A stretch of 64,000 nt of DNA from SHZI01 sp040080965 (GCA_040080965.1 JBEBHH010000012.1:20392-84391), one strand, 5' to 3'. Shown: positions 8,351 to 17,336, counted from the first letter of the stretch. Notes: generated from the sequence alone by a model not told the origin. Translations and numbers: made by a program.

Positions 8351-8436
8351 GAGCGCCTTGAGGCGCGACGGCTTCCCGGGAGAATCGAGTCCGCGAGTCT
8401 CTCCCGGGAAGCCGTCGCGCCTCAAGGCGCTCCTAC
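8347..8436. repeat. Large perfect inverted repeat of REP type between convergent genes
   Basis: Two 37-bp arms (8347-8383 and 8400-8436) are perfect reverse complements around a 16-nt loop. Each arm starts at its outer end with GTAGGAGCGCC followed by TTGAGGCGCGACGG. The outer TAG of the left arm is the stop of the Mth938-like gene and that of the right arm is the stop of nlpD. The structure is two REP-like units head to head, able to form a very stable hairpin in either transcript, so it probably acts as a bidirectional terminator. Confidence 0.9.
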
Positions 8437-9164
8437 GGCGCCCGGGGCAGTTCGGACAGCGGATCCAGCGGCGTGCCGTTGCGCCGGATCTCGAAATGCA
8501 GGGCCGGCCTGCGGCCCGCTCCGGCGGCGCCGGGCCCCTCGCCCATCCGCGCTATCTGCTGCCCGGCCTCCACCCGGTCGCCTTCGCGAACCAGCAGGGC
8601 CTGGTTGTACCCGTAGGCGCTGAGCCAGCTTGAGCTGTGCTTGATGATCAGGAGCTCGCCGTAACCCTTGAGGCCGCTGCCCGCATAGACCACCTGGCCG
8701 CCGGCCGCCGCCCGGATGGCATCACCCGCACGCCCCCCGAGCTGAATGCCGGATGCGGTCAGTGGCGACTCCCCGTAGCGCGCGAGAACCGGGCCTTTGA
8801 CTGGCCACTGCCACCGGGGCGCCGTTTCGCTGGCCGGCACCGGGCGGGACGCCGGCGGCGCTGCCCCGCCGGGCGGCGACAGCCGCAGACGCTGGCCGAC
8901 GCGGATCAGCGCGCCGTCGCCGAGCTGGTTCCAGGCCGCCAGCTGATCCACGCCGAGGCCGTAGCGGAACGCAATCGAATACAGGGTTTCGCCAGGACTG
9001 ACCGTGTGCCACTGCGGGCGGGCGCCCGCGCCCGGCTTTCCGGCGGGCGACGACACCGGGCGGGTTCCGGCCGCGCCAGTCTCTTCCCAGCGAACCGCCC
9101 CGCTACAGGCCACGAGCAGCGTGAACAGGAGCGCGAGTACCAGCCGCGGTGCCAGGCGGCGCAT
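8433..9164 (-). CDS. nlpD: Lipoprotein NlpD-type amidase activator (LysM + degenerate LytM)
   Basis: The 243-residue protein begins with a lipoprotein signal (lipobox LVAC, Cys20), then a LysM peptidoglycan-binding domain (about 52-95, WHTVSPGETLYSIAFRYGL) and a C-terminal M23/LytM domain (about 119-235). The first zinc-ligand motif HxxxD is replaced by GIQLGG, although LHFEIR is kept; this degeneracy is typical of NlpD/EnvC, which activate cell-division amidases rather than cut peptidoglycan. The order surE-pcm-nlpD is conserved; rpoS, which usually follows nlpD, is absent here. The stop codon lies within the inverted repeat. Confidence 0.92.
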   Translation of the reverse strand: MRRLAPRLVLALLFTLLVACSGAVRWEETGAAGTRPVSSPAGKPGAGARPQWHTVSPGETLYSIAFRYGLGVDQLAAWNQLGDGALIRVGQRLRLSPPGGAAPPASRPVPASETAPRWQWPVKGPVLARYGESPLTASGIQLGGRAGDAIRAAAGGQVVYAGSGLKGYGELLIIKHSSSWLSAYGYNQALLVREGDRVEAGQQIARMGEGPGAAGAGRRPALHFEIRRNGTPLDPLSELPRAP

Positions 9165-9174
9165 GGTGGCCCGC

Positions 9175-9849
9175 TCAGCCCGTCCCCTCGACGAGCGGCA
9201 CGAAGGAAACCCGGGACAACTGCTCGCGGACATACTGGTCGCCCGTGCGGGTGTAGCGCACCAGATCCTGCTGGCCCGAGGGACCCACCGGGATGATGAG
9301 CCGGCCGCCCTCGTTGAGCTGCTCGAGGAGTGCACCCGGCACCTCGGCGGGCGCCGCCGCCACGATGATCGCGTCAAACGGCGCCTGGCCAGGCCAGCCC
9401 TTGAACCCGTCGCCGTGGCGGTAACGGATATTGTCGAAGCCGAGTTCATTGAGCCGGGTGCGGGCCGCCTGCTGGAGACCGCTGATGCGCTCGATGGTGA
9501 AGAGCTGACGGACGAACGGTGACAGGACGGCGGTCTGGTACCCACAGCCGGTACCGACCTCCAGGACCTTCCTGAGCGGCAGGTCAACACCCGCAATCAG
9601 CGCCTGCGTCATCAGGGCCACCACCCAGGGCTGGGAAATGGTCTGTCCCTGGCCGATGGGCAGGGCGCTGTCCTCGTAGGCCCGGCTGGCGAGGGCCTCG
9701 TCGACGAACAGGTGCCGTGGCACGCTGCGGATGCGCTCCAGCACCGCCTGGTTGCTGATCCCGGTCTCGCCAAGGCGCTGTACCAGCCGCTCGCGGGTGC
9801 GGGCGGAGGTCATGCCGATGCCGCGGATGGCGCGCTTCTCGCCCGTCAC
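9175..9849 (-). CDS. pcm: Protein-L-isoaspartate O-methyltransferase
   Basis: It methylates isoaspartyl residues in aged proteins using S-adenosylmethionine, starting their repair. The 224-residue product has the family hallmark ALPIGQGQTISQPWVVALMT, the SAM-binding motif VLEVGTGCGYQTAVL, and FDAIIVAAAPAEVP. Ten base pairs separate it from surE upstream and from nlpD downstream, so the three form one operon. An internal ATG twelve codons in (MTSARTRERL) is an alternative start. Confidence 0.96.
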   Translation of the reverse strand: MTGEKRAIRGIGMTSARTRERLVQRLGETGISNQAVLERIRSVPRHLFVDEALASRAYEDSALPIGQGQTISQPWVVALMTQALIAGVDLPLRKVLEVGTGCGYQTAVLSPFVRQLFTIERISGLQQAARTRLNELGFDNIRYRHGDGFKGWPGQAPFDAIIVAAAPAEVPGALLEQLNEGGRLIIPVGPSGQQDLVRYTRTGDQYVREQLSRVSFVPLVEGTG

Positions 9850-9859
9850 GGCTTCCCGC

Positions 9860-10600
9860 TCACTTCGGGAGCCACTCCGCGATCAGTTCGAGGCGCGCCC
9901 GGTCGGTGAGGTCGAGCTTCAGCGGCGTAACGGACACGTAGCCGTGCTCCACCGCGTGGAAGTCCGTGCCGGGCCCCGCATCCTGCCCCTTGCCGGCGGC
10001 GCCTACCCAGTAGATCCGGCGGCCCTTCGGGTCCCGGGCCTCCACCACCCGCTCGGACCGGTGGCGGTAGCCGAGCCGGGTGGCCTGGAAGCCCCGCAGC
10101 CCGGCGAAGGGGATGTCGGGCACATTCACGTTGAGGATCGTGTCCGGCGGCAAGGGTGTCTGCACGAGCGTCTGGAACAGCGTCCGGATGGCCTGCCCCG
10201 CCGTGTCGAAGTACCGGTGCTCGCCGGTGAGTGAAACCGCGATGGCCGGCAAGCCGAGGAACCGCCCCTCGACTGCCGCCGCGACCGTGCCGGAGTACAG
10301 AACGTCATCGCCCAGGTTCGCGCCGTGATTGATCCCCGCGATCACCATGTCAGGCTCGTGCTCGAGCAGGCCCGTGATCGCGAGGTGTACACAGTCCGTG
10401 GGCGTTCCATTGACGTAGTGGATGCCCTCCCGGGTCTTGCCCACGCGCAGTGGCGTTTCGAGCGTCAGTGAATGACTTGCGCCGCTCTGGTTCCGGTCGG
10501 GGGCCACGACGGTGATTTCCGCCAGGTCGGCCAGGCTCAGGGCGAGCGTGGCCAGGCCATCGGCCTGATAGCCGTCGTCGTTGGACAGGAGGAGACGCAT
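9860..10600 (-). CDS. surE: 5'/3'-nucleotidase SurE
   Basis: SurE is a metal-dependent phosphatase acting on nucleoside monophosphates, linked to stationary-phase survival. The 246-residue protein starts MRLLLSNDDGYQADGL, whose Asp8-Asp9 bind metal, and contains the Asn-rich active-site segment AGINHGANLGDDVLYSGTVAAA and a later PLDG-equivalent LPPDTILNVNVPD. It heads the surE-pcm-nlpD operon and is divergent from the smr gene. Confidence 0.97.
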   Translation of the reverse strand: MRLLLSNDDGYQADGLATLALSLADLAEITVVAPDRNQSGASHSLTLETPLRVGKTREGIHYVNGTPTDCVHLAITGLLEHEPDMVIAGINHGANLGDDVLYSGTVAAAVEGRFLGLPAIAVSLTGEHRYFDTAGQAIRTLFQTLVQTPLPPDTILNVNVPDIPFAGLRGFQATRLGYRHRSERVVEARDPKGRRIYWVGAAGKGQDAGPGTDFHAVEHGYVSVTPLKLDLTDRARLELIAEWLPK

Positions 10601-10721
10601 TGTTATTCAGCAGCCGGGACAGTGAAGCCCTAGAATGCTAAAGCATAGCGGGCAGGCGCGCGAGCGCGCCGCTGGCCTTGCCGGACAAACCACTGCCCGA
10701 CAAACCATTGAAGGAGGCCTG

Positions 10722-11270
10722 GTGACGCGGAAGGGCGGAAAGCATCCTCCGGCGGACGATGCCACGTCCTTCGGGTCGCTGGTCGGCCCCGTGCAACCGG
10801 TCAGGGCCAAACGCCGCGTGGCCCTTCGCAAGCCGCCGCCCCCGCCCCGGGCCCGTTTTGCCCGCGCCGACGACCAGGCAGTGCTGGAGGAATCCCTGGC
10901 GGCCGGGCCCGGCGAGGTGGGCCTGGAGAATGGCGAGGAACTCAGCTTCCGCCGCCCGCATATCCCCCTCAAGGTCCTGAAGGACCTCAGGCGCGGCAAG
11001 TACTCGATACAGGATGAACTGGACCTCCACGGCCTCACCGCCAACGAGGCGCGGGTGATGCTCCGGGAATTCATGAATGATGTCCTCCTGCACGGTCACC
11101 GCTGCGTGCGGATCGTCCACGGGAAGGGGCTGCGTTCCGGCCCCGGCGGGCCGGTGCTGAAGGTCAAGCTGAACAAGTGGCTGCCCCAGTGGGACCAGGT
11201 GCTGGCGTTCACGACAGCGCCTGCCCGGGATGGCGGTACCGGGGCCTTGTACGTGCTGCTGGCCCGATAA
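10722..11270 (+). CDS. smrB: Smr-domain endonuclease (SmrB/YfcN-like)
   Basis: Smr-domain proteins of this class cleave mRNA at stalled, collided ribosomes to start ribosome rescue. The catalytic domain is C-terminal, with DLHG at 101-104 and VHGKG at 132-136; the N-terminal 90 residues are basic and Pro-rich, as in SmrB where they contact the ribosome. I use the GTG at 10722 because a strong AAGGAGG lies 4 bp upstream, giving 182 residues, the same as E. coli SmrB (183). SmrA is the alternative but is shaped differently. The aldo/keto reductase gene follows in the same direction. Confidence 0.85.
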   Translation: MTRKGGKHPPADDATSFGSLVGPVQPVRAKRRVALRKPPPPPRARFARADDQAVLEESLAAGPGEVGLENGEELSFRRPHIPLKVLKDLRRGKYSIQDELDLHGLTANEARVMLREFMNDVLLHGHRCVRIVHGKGLRSGPGGPVLKVKLNKWLPQWDQVLAFTTAPARDGGTGALYVLLAR

Positions 11271-11283
11271 CAGAGGTAGACGG

Positions 11284-12273
11284 ATGCAATACACGAAGCT
11301 TGGGCGGAGCGGCCTGACCGTCTCGCGGCTGGTGCTCGGCACCATGAATTTCGGCCAGTACACGAACGAGGCGGACTCCCACGCGCTCCTGGACCGGGCC
11401 CTGGAGCACGGCATCAACCTCGTCGACACGGCCAACATGTACGGCGGCACGGCCGGCCCCGGCATCACGGAGGAAATCATTGGCCGCTGGTTCGCCCGCG
11501 GCGGCGAGCGACGGCAGCGCGCCGTGATCGCAACCAAGCTCTACAACTCGATGAAGGGCTTTGGCCGCACGGACAACTGGCCCAACACGACCCACCTCTC
11601 CGCCCTGAACATCCGGGAGTCCTGCGACGCCTCCCTCCGGCGGCTGCAAACCGACCACATCGACCTCTACCAGATGCACCACATCGACCGGGACACTCCG
11701 TTCGACGAGATCTGGGAGGCGTTTTCGGTGCTGCGCCAGCAGGGCAAGGTCACCTACTTCGGATCGTCGAACTTCGCCGGCTGGCACCTCGCCCAGGCCC
11801 AGGAAAGCGCGCGCCGCCTTGGCATGCCCGGGCTGGTCTCCGAACAGTCGCTGTACAACCTGCGGCGCCGGACCGTGGAACTGGAGGTCCTGCCAGCGGC
11901 ACGGGCCTACGGCATCGGCCTCATTCCCTGGTCGCCCCTGTCGGGCGGCCTGCTGGGGGGTGTACTGCGCAAGGCACGGGAAGGCCGCAGCGCCGGACCG
12001 ATGATCAGCAACTGGCTCGAGAAGGAACGCGCGACGATCCAGCAGTGGGAGGACCTGTGCGCGGAACTGGGCGAGCACCCGGCTGATGTCGCTCTCGCCT
12101 GGCTCCTGCACCAGCCGGGCGTGACGGCCCCGATCATCGGGCCGCGCACAACGAGCCAGCTTGATGCCTCGCTGCGCTCGCTCGAGATCAGCCTCTCCGC
12201 GGATTTTCTGGCGCGGGTGGACACCCTCTTCCCGGGACCCGGGGGCCCTGCCCCGGAAGCCTACGCCTGGTAG
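11284..12273 (+). CDS. Aldo/keto reductase
   Basis: This 329-residue NADPH-dependent oxidoreductase has the AKR catalytic tetrad: Asp48 and Tyr53 in NLVDTANMYGG, Lys85 in VIATKLY, and a His in LYQMHH (132-133). The C-terminal VTAPIIGPRTTSQLDASLRS is the cofactor-binding end. It resembles the YghZ/Tas-like AKR branch with potassium-channel beta-subunit similarity, but the substrate cannot be read from sequence. The start follows a GAGGTAG ribosome binding site. It faces the enoyl-CoA isomerase-like gene tail to tail. Confidence 0.9.
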   Translation: MQYTKLGRSGLTVSRLVLGTMNFGQYTNEADSHALLDRALEHGINLVDTANMYGGTAGPGITEEIIGRWFARGGERRQRAVIATKLYNSMKGFGRTDNWPNTTHLSALNIRESCDASLRRLQTDHIDLYQMHHIDRDTPFDEIWEAFSVLRQQGKVTYFGSSNFAGWHLAQAQESARRLGMPGLVSEQSLYNLRRRTVELEVLPAARAYGIGLIPWSPLSGGLLGGVLRKAREGRSAGPMISNWLEKERATIQQWEDLCAELGEHPADVALAWLLHQPGVTAPIIGPRTTSQLDASLRSLEISLSADFLARVDTLFPGPGGPAPEAYAW

Positions 12274-12281
12274 GCCGGCGC

Positions 12282-13037
12282 TCAGCCTGCCGGCGTCTTC
12301 TGCAGCCGGGCGACGAGCTTGCGCATTTCCGCCTGGGTCTCGGCGGAAAACCACGAGGCCGTTGCGGCGGCCACGTCGCCCGAGCTGCCGAGTGCCTGAA
12401 TCAGCCGCGCCTTCGCGGCGAGGCGCGTCGTGTTCATGGCAACCGGGGGCAACGCCAGGAACTCGTTGGCACGCGCCAGCGCGGCAGGCAGGAGCTGGTC
12501 GGGGTCCACGAGTTCGTCGAGCAGCCCCGCGGTCGCGGCGGCGTCCATCGACAGCAACTCGCCCCGCGTGGCCATGCGCCGGGCGACCCGCGGGCCAACC
12601 ACCTCCTCGAGGGCGACGAGGATCGTGGATGGCACCGGCAGGCCCACCTGGACTTCGTTCAGCCCGATCTTGAACCTGCCCGCGACACCGATCCGCCAGT
12701 CACAATGCAGGGCAAGCACCGCACCGCCGGCCGGCGCGTGCCCCGAGACAGCCGCAATGACAGGCACCGGGCTGCCCGCCAGCTGCCGAGTGAGGTTGAA
12801 TAAAAGCCCCCAGAAGGACTCGATGTGCCGCCGGTCGAGGCCCAGGAGCTCCGGCACATCGAGGCCACCGCTGAACATGCCGGGGCGCCCGGTGAGGATG
12901 ATGGCGTGGGCGCCGTCCATGCGAACGGATTCCAGCGCGGCCAGCAACTGGCTGACGAGTTCCGGATTCAGCGCGTTGGCGGGCGGACGATCCATCCGGA
13001 TCTCCGCCACGGCGGCGTGGAACTGGATGTGAAGCAA
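12282..13037 (-). CDS. Enoyl-CoA hydratase/isomerase family protein, likely delta3,delta2-enoyl-CoA isomerase
   Basis: The 251-residue protein has a crotonase fold: first oxyanion loop at MFSGGLDV (54-61), second at GHAPAGGAVLAL (99-110). A single acidic residue, Glu128 in GLNEVQVGLPVP, sits where the catalytic glutamate of mitochondrial ECI1 (LNETQLGI) is found, while a second hydratase glutamate is not evident. This and FSGGLDV (FSAGLD in ECI1) favour an isomerase used in unsaturated fatty acid beta-oxidation over a hydratase. It lies 30 bp downstream of ftsB, where other gammaproteobacteria have ispD. Confidence 0.82.
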   Translation of the reverse strand: MLHIQFHAAVAEIRMDRPPANALNPELVSQLLAALESVRMDGAHAIILTGRPGMFSGGLDVPELLGLDRRHIESFWGLLFNLTRQLAGSPVPVIAAVSGHAPAGGAVLALHCDWRIGVAGRFKIGLNEVQVGLPVPSTILVALEEVVGPRVARRMATRGELLSMDAAATAGLLDELVDPDQLLPAALARANEFLALPPVAMNTTRLAAKARLIQALGSSGDVAAATASWFSAETQAEMRKLVARLQKTPAG

Positions 13038-13067
13038 GGCCGGGGTCCCGCTGGCCAGCTTGGCCGG

Positions 13068-13373
13068 TCAGCCCGCCGGGCGGGCCGCGCCGAACAGGTA
13101 GAACGTCTCATCGGGCCCGATCAGCCCCAGATCCGCCCGGGCCCGTTCCTCGACGGCGCTGTCACCCTTGCGGAGTTCGACCACCTCGGCCTCGAGACGC
13201 TGGTTGCGCTGGTTGAGGCGGGTGTTCTCGGCGGATTGCTCGGTGATGAGGGTGCCAAGCCGGGCCACTTCCCGGTAGCCGTCGTCGGAGACCCAGAGCC
13301 GCACCTGGAGCAGGAGCAGCAGGATGGTCAGCAGGCCTATGCCCGCCCGCATCACCCCTATCTCGCCGCGCAT
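13068..13373 (-). CDS. ftsB: Cell division protein FtsB
   Basis: FtsB is a bitopic inner-membrane protein that bridges FtsQ and FtsL in the divisome. The product (101 residues) has one N-terminal membrane helix (GIGLLTILLLLLQVRLW), then a leucine-zipper-like coiled coil (about residues 40-75), and the family ending EERARADLGLIGPDETFYLF. Start is uncertain: ATG at 13373 or at 13352 (94 residues), the latter having GGGGTG just upstream. It follows eno, the conserved eno-ftsB order. Confidence 0.93.
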   Translation of the reverse strand: MRGEIGVMRAGIGLLTILLLLLQVRLWVSDDGYREVARLGTLITEQSAENTRLNQRNQRLEAEVVELRKGDSAVEERARADLGLIGPDETFYLFGAARPAG

Positions 13374-13425
13374 GGTGCCTCGCCCCGCATAGTTCCCCCG
13401 CCCCCGCAGTGCCGACCGACGCCCG

Positions 13426-14706
13426 CTAAGGCATCGGCACCGGAAACGCCGCCGGCCCCGCGTACTGTGCCTCGGATCCCAGCTGCTCTTCAATCCTCAG
13501 AAGCTGATTGTACTTCGCGATGCGGTCGGAACGGCAGAGGGAACCTGTCTTGATCTGGGTGGCGCGGGTGCCCACCGCGATATCGGCGATCGTCGCGTCC
13601 TCCGTCTCGCCGGACCGATGGGAGATCACGGCGGAATACCCCGCATCCACCGCCATATTGATGGCCGCCAGCGTCTCGGTGAGCGTGCCGATCTGGTTGG
13701 GCTTTATCAGGATGGCATTGGCGATGCCTTCCGCGATCCCGCGGCCCAGGATGGACGTGTTGGTGACGAACAGGTCGTCGCCGACCAGCTGCACCCTCGA
13801 TCCCAGGGCCCTGGTCAGCAGCGCCCATCCGGCCCAGTCGTCCTCGGCCATGCCATCCTCGATCGAGATGATGGGGTACTGGCCCGCCAGGCCTGACAGG
13901 TAATCGGCAAAGCGGTCCGGCGTGAACTGCCGGCCCTCGGATTCCAGGTGATACACGCCATCGCGGAAGAGCTCGGTGCTGGCCACGTCCAGGCCCAGGA
14001 AGACGTCCCGGCCGAGGCCGAAGCCCGCCTTGCCAACAGCCTCGGCGATGGTATCGAGGGCCGCGGCGTTGGACGGCAGGTTTGGGGCAAAACCGCCCTC
14101 GTCGCCCACGGCCGTCGAGAGCCCCATGCCCTTCAGCACGGACTTGAGCGCATGAAAGATCTCGGTACCGCAGCGGAGGGCCTCGCTGAATGACGTGGCG
14201 CCCACCGGCAGGATCATGAACTCCTGGATGTCGACGCTGTTGTCCGCATGGGCGCCGCCGTTGATGATGTTCATCATCGGCACGGGCAGCACGGTGGAAG
14301 GACCCAGCGTCCGGAACAGGGCTTCGCCCCGGTCGGCCGCCGCCGCATGGGCCGCCGCCAGGGACACGGCCAGGATCGCATTGGCGCCCAGGTGCTCCTT
14401 GCTGGGCATGCCGTCGAGATTGATCATCTTCCGGTCGAGGAACTTCTGGTCCCGGCCGTCCAGGCCCAGCAATTCGCTCCGGATCTCGCCATTGATCATG
14501 GTGACCGCGCGCCGCACACCCTTGCCCAGGTAACGCGCAGGATCGCCGTCACGAAGCTCCATCGCCTCGCGGCTGCCGGTCGAGGCCCCGGACGGCACGG
14601 CAGCACGGCCAAAAGCACCGCTCTCCAGGCGCACCTCGGCTTCGACGGTGGGATTGCCGCGTGAATCCAGGATTTCACGGCCATGGACGTGGATGATCGC
14701 GCTCAT
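13426..14706 (-). CDS. eno: Enolase
   Basis: Enolase interconverts 2-phosphoglycerate and phosphoenolpyruvate and is also a degradosome component in gammaproteobacteria. The 426-residue protein shows AAVPSGASTGSREAMELRDG near the N-terminus, the catalytic/metal segments SIEDGMAEDDW and QLVGDDLFVTN, and the signature LIKPNQIGTLTET followed by SHRSGETED. It overlaps kdsA by 4 bp, so pyrG-kdsA-eno are coupled. Confidence 0.98.
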   Translation of the reverse strand: MSAIIHVHGREILDSRGNPTVEAEVRLESGAFGRAAVPSGASTGSREAMELRDGDPARYLGKGVRRAVTMINGEIRSELLGLDGRDQKFLDRKMINLDGMPSKEHLGANAILAVSLAAAHAAAADRGEALFRTLGPSTVLPVPMMNIINGGAHADNSVDIQEFMILPVGATSFSEALRCGTEIFHALKSVLKGMGLSTAVGDEGGFAPNLPSNAAALDTIAEAVGKAGFGLGRDVFLGLDVASTELFRDGVYHLESEGRQFTPDRFADYLSGLAGQYPIISIEDGMAEDDWAGWALLTRALGSRVQLVGDDLFVTNTSILGRGIAEGIANAILIKPNQIGTLTETLAAINMAVDAGYSAVISHRSGETEDATIADIAVGTRATQIKTGSLCRSDRIAKYNQLLRIEEQLGSEAQYAGPAAFPVPMP

Positions 14707-15554
14707 TTACTTCTCTTCTCTCCGACTTCCAGCTCGACCAGCGGCCGGCGTTTCACGACCTGGTCGATTTCCACCAGGGTTTCAAGCAGTTGCTCCATCA
14801 GGTGGAGGGGCCAGGCATTGGGGCCGTCGGACAACGCCTTGGCGGGATCCGGGTGCGTCTCCATGAATATTCCGGCCACGCCCGCCGCGACTGCCGCCCG
14901 GGCCAGCACCGGAACGAACTCCCGCTGCCCGCCCGATACGTCGCCCTTGCCGCCGGGAAGCTGGACCGAATGGGTGGCGTCGAAGACGACGGGCCGCCCC
15001 GTCTCCCGCAGCACTGCGAGGGACCGCATGTCGGTGACGAGGTTGTTATAGCCGAACGTGAAGCCACGCTCGCAGACCATGATGCCGGGGTTGCCCGTGC
15101 TCTCCGCCTTGGCCACGACGTTGGCCATCTCCCAGGGGGAAAGGAACTGCCCCTTCTTGACGTTGACGGGCTTGCCCTGGCTGGCCACGTTGACGATGAA
15201 GTTGGTCTGGCGGCAGAGGAAGGCCGGTGTCTGGAGCACGTCGACGACGGCGGCGACCTCTCCGAGCGGCGAGTCCTCGTGGACATCGGTCAGCACGGGC
15301 ACGCCGAGCTGGCGGCGCACGCTCTCCAGAACGCGCAGGCCCTCCTCCATCCCCGGCCCCCGGTAGCTCTTCAGGGAAGACCGGTTTGCCTTGTCATAGG
15401 AGGACTTGAAGACGAACGGGATATTCAGCCGGCGGGTGATCTCCTGGAGGCGGCCGGCCGTCTCCACGGCCAGCGTCTCGGTCTCGACAACGCAGGGGCC
15501 GGCGATCAGGAATAACGGCCGGGTGGCACCGACCTCGACACCGGCCAGCTTCAT
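14703..15554 (-). CDS. kdsA: 3-deoxy-8-phosphooctulonate (KDO-8-P) synthase
   Basis: KdsA condenses phosphoenolpyruvate with arabinose 5-phosphate to make KDO-8-P, the precursor of the inner core of lipopolysaccharide. The 283-residue protein contains LFLIAGPCVVET, FVFKSSYDKANRSS, GVPVLTDVHE, and FDATHSVQLPGG, all diagnostic. It overlaps pyrG (upstream) and eno (downstream) by 4 bp each. Placement next to eno is notable because enolase makes its PEP substrate. Confidence 0.98.
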   Translation of the reverse strand: MKLAGVEVGATRPLFLIAGPCVVETETLAVETAGRLQEITRRLNIPFVFKSSYDKANRSSLKSYRGPGMEEGLRVLESVRRQLGVPVLTDVHEDSPLGEVAAVVDVLQTPAFLCRQTNFIVNVASQGKPVNVKKGQFLSPWEMANVVAKAESTGNPGIMVCERGFTFGYNNLVTDMRSLAVLRETGRPVVFDATHSVQLPGGKGDVSGGQREFVPVLARAAVAAGVAGIFMETHPDPAKALSDGPNAWPLHLMEQLLETLVEIDQVVKRRPLVELEVGEKRSK

Positions 15555-17206
15555 GCGCGGGCCGCGGCGGGCAGCTCCTCGGCCCGGAAGTTGCGGGCGG
15601 CGCGGACGAACCCGGTGAAGAGCGGGTGGCCGTCGCGGGGATTGGAGCGGAACTCCGGATGGAACTGGCAGGCCAGGAACCAGGGGTGATCCGGCAGCTC
15701 CACGACCTCCACCAGGCCGTCGATGGAGAAACCGGAGAACACGAGGCCGGCATTGCTCAGCTGGTCCAGGTAGTTATTGTTGAATTCGTAGCGGTGGCGG
15801 TGCCGCTCACGGATGATCTCGGTGCCGTAGAGATCGTTGGCGAGCGTCCCCGCCTGGAGGCGGCATTCCTGGGCGCCGAGGCGCATGGTGCCGCCCATGC
15901 TCGAGGCGGTGTCCCGCTTCTGCAGGCTGCCGTCCCGGTCCTGCCACTCGGAGATCAGCGCAATGACCGGGTGCGGGGTCTGCTGGTCGAATTCCGTGCT
16001 GTGAGCGCCCTTGAGTCCGAGCACGTCGCGGGCAAATTCGATGACCGCCACCTGCAGGCCCAGGCAGATGCCCAGGTAGGGCACGCCATTCTCGCGGGCG
16101 TAGCGCACGGCGGCGATCTTGCCCTCGATGCCCCGCTCGCCAAATCCACCGGGGACGAGGATCGCATCGACGCCAACCAGGGCGCCGGTCCCGTCCTTCT
16201 CGAGATCCTGGGATTCAATGTAGCGGATGCGAACCCGCGTCCGTGTCTTGATGCCCGCGTGCAGCAGGGCTTCGTTGAGGGAAATGTACGAGTCCCTGAG
16301 GTCGACGTACTTGCCGACCATGGCGATGGTGACCTCGCCCTCGGGATTCTTCCGGGCAGCCACGACGGCCTCCCACTCGGCCAGGTCGGCCTGCGGGACG
16401 GACAGCCCGAGGCGCTCGACCACGATGGCGTCGAACCCCTGGCTGCGGAACGCCATCGGCAGCTTGTAGAGGTCGTCCACGTCCACGGCGGAGATGACGG
16501 CGCGCTCCTGGACGTTGGTGAACAGGGCGATCTTGCGCCGCTGCTCCTCCGGGAGGGGCTGCTCAGAGCGGCATACCAGGATGTCGGGCTGGATGCCGAT
16601 GGAACGCAATTCCTTGACGGAGTGCTGGGTGGGTTTGGTCTTGATCTCGGACGACGAGGCGATGTACGGGACCAGGGTCAGGTGCACGTACACGCAGTTC
16701 TGGGGACCCAGGTCCACGCCCAGCTGCCTGATTGCCTCGAGGAACGGGAGGGACTCGATGTCACCCACTGTCCCGCCAATTTCGACTATGCAGATATCCG
16801 CATCGCCGGCACCCAGGCGGATGCACCGCTTGATCTCGTCGGTGACGTGGGGAATGACCTGCACGGTCGCGCCCAGGTAGTCGCCGCGGCGCTCCTTGGC
16901 GATCACGCTGCCGTAGATCCGGCCGGTGGTGAAGTTGCTGTTGCGGCCCGTGGTGGTGCGCACGAATCTCTCGTAGTGCCCCAGGTCGAGGTCGGTCTCG
17001 GTGCCGTCGGTGGTGACGTAGACCTCGCCGTGCTGGAAGGGACTCATGGTCCCCGGGTCCACGTTCAGGTAGGGGTCCAGCTTGATCATGGACACCGAGA
17101 GGCCCCGCGCTTCGAGAATGGCGCCGAGGGATGCAGCCGTGATGCCCTTGCCGAGCGAGGACACGACGCCACCAGTCACGAATATATAGCGGGGCATGGC
17201 ACCCAT
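15551..17206 (-). CDS. pyrG: CTP synthase
   Basis: PyrG aminates UTP to CTP using glutamine. The 551-residue protein has the N-terminal amidoligase domain starting YIFVTGGVVSSLGKGI (P-loop region) and a C-terminal class I glutamine amidotransferase with the nucleophile Cys in YLGICLGLQ and a CQFHPEF segment giving the His-Glu pair. Start could be the ATG at 17206 or the one three codons in (MPRYIFVTGG). CTP is used for CMP-KDO and CDP-diacylglycerol, both pathways also represented in this window. Confidence 0.98.
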   Translation of the reverse strand: MGAMPRYIFVTGGVVSSLGKGITAASLGAILEARGLSVSMIKLDPYLNVDPGTMSPFQHGEVYVTTDGTETDLDLGHYERFVRTTTGRNSNFTTGRIYGSVIAKERRGDYLGATVQVIPHVTDEIKRCIRLGAGDADICIVEIGGTVGDIESLPFLEAIRQLGVDLGPQNCVYVHLTLVPYIASSSEIKTKPTQHSVKELRSIGIQPDILVCRSEQPLPEEQRRKIALFTNVQERAVISAVDVDDLYKLPMAFRSQGFDAIVVERLGLSVPQADLAEWEAVVAARKNPEGEVTIAMVGKYVDLRDSYISLNEALLHAGIKTRTRVRIRYIESQDLEKDGTGALVGVDAILVPGGFGERGIEGKIAAVRYARENGVPYLGICLGLQVAVIEFARDVLGLKGAHSTEFDQQTPHPVIALISEWQDRDGSLQKRDTASSMGGTMRLGAQECRLQAGTLANDLYGTEIIRERHRHRYEFNNNYLDQLSNAGLVFSGFSIDGLVEVVELPDHPWFLACQFHPEFRSNPRDGHPLFTGFVRAARNFRAEELPAAARA

Positions 17207-17336
17207 CTCCGCCGACTCCGTCGGCCGTTAATCAGTTCCAAACACAGCGGAACACCTTACCGGCGGTGAGGCTCGGGTAAGGCGGCGCGGTATTCGGGCT
17301 GGACTCTCCATCAAGGAGGCAGATGGGGAGGAAAAG

